Source of the DNA: Shewanella sp. UCD-KL21
GTDB lineage: Bacteria > Pseudomonadota > Gammaproteobacteria > Enterobacterales > Shewanellaceae
DNA: 64,000 bases
Direction: 5' to 3'
Assembly: GCF_001957135.1 (NCBI RefSeq)
Contig: NZ_MPHK01000013.1
Span: 59,114-123,113 of the forward strand
The translations under genes and the position numbers were made by a program. Of this stretch, positions 63,531 to 64,000 are shown piece after piece. A model generated the notes under the pieces. The model was given only the letters and a program-made list of their open reading frames with translations. It did not search any database and had not been told where the DNA came from. Positions within the stretch are counted from its first letter, which is position 1; each line of letters starts with the position of its first letter.

Positions 63531-64000
63531 AATACGCGTTTATTGCCCAAAATAAGAAGATCTGGCCTGTGATATTAATGTGTCACGTGTTGGGTGTGAA
63601 AAACAATAATTACTACAGCTATCAAAAGCGAAAGTCTCTGGCTCCTGTTGATACAGAGCATCAAGAGATATTGCAATGGGTGAAGAATATTGCCGAGTTT
63701 AGCGATAATACCTATGGACAAAGACGCATTCAAAAGGTATTGAATTCACTTGATTACCCTGTTGGGCGTAGGAAAACAGCGCAACTGATGAAAGAAGCAA
63801 ACGTTTGGGTGCGCTATAAAAAGAAGTACAAAGCAGCAACCAACAGCGACCACAAGAAACCTATATATGAAAATGAGCTTGAACAGGATTTCGATGTTCA
63901 ATGCGCTAATCAAGCGTGGGTTCAAGATATTACGTACGTATGGACGGCTGAAGGATGGCTGTATCTAGCAGTCGTAATCGATCTCTATTCCCGTAAAGTT
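63491..64000 (+). CDS. IS3-family transposase OrfB (partial, entered by -1 frameshift)
   Basis: In the -1 frame relative to OrfA the sequence stays open from the slippery run to the window end (170 codons). It contains KYAFIAQNKKIWPVILMCHV, then FSDNTYGQRRIQKVLNS. The first two residues of the DDE catalytic core appear in WVQDITYVW and LAVVIDLYSRK. No start codon precedes the conserved region, so expression needs frameshifting. The C-terminus and the catalytic Glu are outside the window. Confidence 0.88.

Larger units (their letters stand above)
63188..64000 (+). mobile_element. IS3-family insertion sequence, left part only
   Basis: OrfA and the start of OrfB in the -1 frame, with a canonical slippery run between them, place this in IS3. 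The right end lies beyond the window, so the terminal repeats and target duplication cannot be read. The left edge is taken as TGATACGAC on the basis of the usual TG start. Inside the left end is CCAGTTAA/TTAACTGG (63201-63208, 63221-63228), a hairpin in front of OrfA. Confidence 0.8.

Overview
The window reads as a chromosome segment of a Shewanella-type gammaproteobacterium (Alteromonadales). The signs are the block lptD-surA-pdxA-rsmA-apaG-apaH, the blocks rplU-rpmA-obgE and ispB, formate-dependent purT, several Shewanella/Vibrio-type families of unknown function (DUF3019, DUF3718, DUF3144, YcxB-like) and moderately AT-rich DNA. I saw no rRNA, tRNA or CRISPR array. Most of the window is ordinary core chromosome; the accessory parts are about 44.3-50.6 kb and 61.6-64 kb.

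Layout. 1-9.6 kb: the N-terminal part of a LysR regulator, rsuA, glnD, small envelope proteins, and a four-gene operon (MipA/OmpV porin, DUF3019 protein, RstA-like regulator, RstB-like kinase). 9.6-17.6 kb: yibI-yibH, purT, a D-2-hydroxyacid dehydrogenase, a beta-barrel protein, djlA, and the MurNAc salvage pair murU/amgK. 17.7-24.5 kb: the lptD-surA-pdxA-rsmA-apaG-apaH run for outer-membrane biogenesis, vitamin B6 and 16S rRNA methylation. 24.6-33.1 kb: a chemotaxis receptor behind a clear sigma-28 promoter, folA, the yjjP/yjjB exporter pair, obgE, rpmA-rplU, ispB and ung. 33.2-44.3 kb: an orphan prepilin, a LysE exporter, a membrane thioredoxin, a large TonB-dependent receptor, a FadD-type ligase with a PsrA-like box, an MsbA-like ABC exporter and rlmG.

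45.1-50.4 kb is a compact alginate-utilisation locus: a FadR-subfamily repressor, divergent from a leader-peptide ORF that looks like the stub of a TonB receptor, a two-domain PL6 alginate lyase, a KdgF cupin and an MFS uronate transporter. The lyase would release unsaturated uronate, the transporter would bring it in, and KdgF would linearise it. DEH reductase, KDG kinase and KDPG aldolase are not in the window and must lie elsewhere if the pathway is complete.

50.6-61.6 kb: a fatty-acid-hydroxylase-type membrane enzyme, a DUF2804 protein, a YajG lipoprotein, a periplasmic cyclophilin, AmpG permease, YajQ, VanZ, PanE-like, PAP2, a DUF481 barrel protein with a repeat-expanded N-terminus, and an EamA transporter. 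61.8-64 kb is accessory: a lone small secreted-protein gene starting next to a 130-bp nested inverted repeat that resembles an integron attC site, a small membrane protein whose stop codon may be supplied by an insertion sequence, and the left part of an IS3-family element that runs off the window.

A recurrent theme is short tandem repetition. Units of 15 bp (four loci), 24 bp, 12 bp and 10 bp occur inside rlmG, the PL6 lyase and the DUF481 gene and in several intergenic gaps; inside genes the unit is always a multiple of three.
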